A DNA stretch of 64,000 bases from contig NZ_LIYH01000003.1 in the NCBI RefSeq assembly GCF_001905885.1, forward strand, positions 558,001 through 622,000, given 5' to 3'. This document shows, piece by piece, positions 63,172-64,000 of the stretch. A program made the translations under genes and the position numbers. The notes under the pieces were generated by a model. It was not told the DNA's origin. It made no database searches and worked only from the letters and a program-made list of their open reading frames with translations. The first letter of the stretch is position 1; each line of letters begins with the position of its first letter. This DNA comes from Streptomyces sp. CB03234 (GTDB lineage: Bacteria > Actinomycetota > Actinomycetes > Streptomycetales > Streptomycetaceae).

Positions 63172-64000
63172 CGCAGTGCCTCCAGTTCCCTGCGCGCCGA
63201 GTCCGCCGCGTAGTGGCCGCTGATCATCGCCGCCACGATGCCACGGAACAGCCCGCACGCGTCACCGGCCACCCATGCGGGAGTGTCCAGGAGACGCAGG
63301 TCACCGTCCACCTTGGGGTACCAGCCGACACCTTCGAGCGTCGGCCCTATCAGCCGGGTGTCGGTGTCGCGTATCACGGGGTAGGTGGCGGCGAGGCGGG
63401 TCAGGCCGCGCACCATGATCTCGCGCAGTTCCGGACCGTAGACGCCCTCGAAGGTGGCGACCGCCGCCGGCTCGCCCGCCATGAGCGCCTCCATGGACAG
63501 GGTGAAGTAGGACTCCTCGTCCGCCATCGCGGCAAGCGCCGGGGCCATGGCCCGCTTCGCCACGGCCTCGTCGAGGATGCGGGTGTTGAAGCCCACGTTG
63601 GAACGCCCGGTCGCCGGGCAGTCGGAGCGTCCCGACACCGTCCACAGGCCCTGCGTCTCGGTGAGGGCGGCCTCGCCGTCACGGCAGGCGCAGAAGGTCC
63701 GCCACTCCACGCTGCCGTCCTGCTCGCGGAAGCGCAGCTTCGGGTCCAGCTGCTTCATGTCCTTGAAGAACGCCTTGTCGGCGGGCTGCTCGATGCGGAA
63801 GCCCACCTCCAGCCGGCGGAAGGAGCGCTCCTCGGTCAGGGTACGCAGGCCCAGCGGACCGAACCTGCCGCTGGCGACGACCAGGCGGCGGGCGGTCAGC
63901 TCGGACGTCTGGCCCTTGGCGTCGGACAGGGTCAGCCGGAACAGGTCGCCGTCGGGTTCGTGGACCGCCTTCTCGACCTCGGTCTCGGTGATGACGGTGG
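63168..64000 (-). CDS. FAD-dependent oxidoreductase, partial (5' end outside window)
   Basis: The frame is open to the window edge, so about 277 C-terminal codons are visible. The first visible part is a Rossmann-type strand and turn ([15 protein letters not shown]); the end has [27 protein letters not shown], the FAD-binding GD block found in flavoprotein dehydrogenases of the geranylgeranyl reductase/HI0933-like kind. A cysteine-containing segment [14 protein letters not shown] lies about residue 110 of the visible part. Substrate unknown. It overlaps the Nudix gene by 4 bp and is the first visible gene of the right-hand operon. A dinucleotide-binding N-terminus is expected beyond 64000. 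Confidence 0.8.
   Translation of the reverse strand, partial: TVITETEVEKAVHEPDGDLFRLTLSDAKGQTSELTARRLVVASGRFGPLGLRTLTEERSFRRLEVGFRIEQPADKAFFKDMKQLDPKLRFREQDGSVEWRTFCACRDGEAALTETQGLWTVSGRSDCPATGRSNVGFNTRILDEAVAKRAMAPALAAMADEESYFTLSMEALMAGEPAAVATFEGVYGPELREIMVRGLTRLAATYPVIRDTDTRLIGPTLEGVGWYPKVDGDLRLLDTPAWVAGDACGLFRGIVAAMISGHYAADSARRELEALR

Overview
The window is high-GC actinobacterial chromosome, almost certainly Streptomyces. Supporting signs are strong GC bias at third codon positions, many start/stop overlaps of 4 bp (ATGA, GTGA), GTG and TTG starts, F420-dependent oxidoreductases, a SepF paralogue, a DUF5753/DUF397 regulatory pair, an ABC sugar-type importer without its own ATPase, and a cobalamin riboswitch in front of metE.

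Layout. (1) 1-6512: end of an integrative element with a four-gene, end-overlapping recombinase operon (three large recombinase-type proteins plus a small coiled-coil TnpC-like protein) and a DUF6194 gene as possible cargo. Its end lies inside pnkp, leaving about 89 codons of that RNA-repair gene next to an intact hen1. (2) 8300-12550: ordinary Streptomyces genes (LLM oxidoreductase, small hypothetical proteins, MazG-like pyrophosphohydrolase, AAA ATPase, SepF-like protein). (3) 12747-28973: a coherent, apparently undescribed import and metabolism locus. It has a lipoprotein binding protein, two permeases, two amidohydrolase pairs, two DegT aminotransferases, a DapA-type aldolase, an LLM oxidoreductase, a Tat-exported beta-propeller protein, an enolase-superfamily enzyme and an unusual regulator. 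Three near-identical palindromes sit in front of its operons, and a different perfect palindrome lies between the LLM and DapA genes. In each amidohydrolase pair one member keeps the metal-binding residues and the other has lost them. (4) 28974-32988: cobalamin riboswitch, metE and a membrane acyltransferase-like gene. (5) 32999-35863: decayed region with a deleted SRPBCC-type gene, a TPR protein, an integrase fragment carrying a 7-bp tandem repeat, and the first 50 codons of a Ser/Thr kinase. (6) 35921-37586: HATPase / XRE-DUF5753 / DUF397 regulatory trio.

(7) 37638-46345: a type I restriction-modification operon (hsdM-hsdS-hsdR) followed by a separate HTH-N6-adenine methylase. (8) 46432-48427: a TioE-type double-MerR regulator divergent from an erythromycin esterase family gene. 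(9) 48460-64000 (continues out of the window): a minus-strand set that looks like a natural-product cluster without any PKS or NRPS. It contains an FAD oxidoreductase, Nudix hydrolase, HAD phosphatase, two MFS exporters, methyltransferase, a metK copy, APC permease, YbaK-type aminoacyl-tRNA deacylase, sulfotransferase, ATP-grasp ligase, GNAT/FemX-like transferase, O-carbamoyltransferase and AurF-like diiron oxygenase. The ATP-grasp enzyme is the most likely bond-forming step; decoration or activation by sulfation, carbamoylation, methylation and N-oxygenation would follow.

All functional statements come from reading motifs and gene order by eye; no database search was run.
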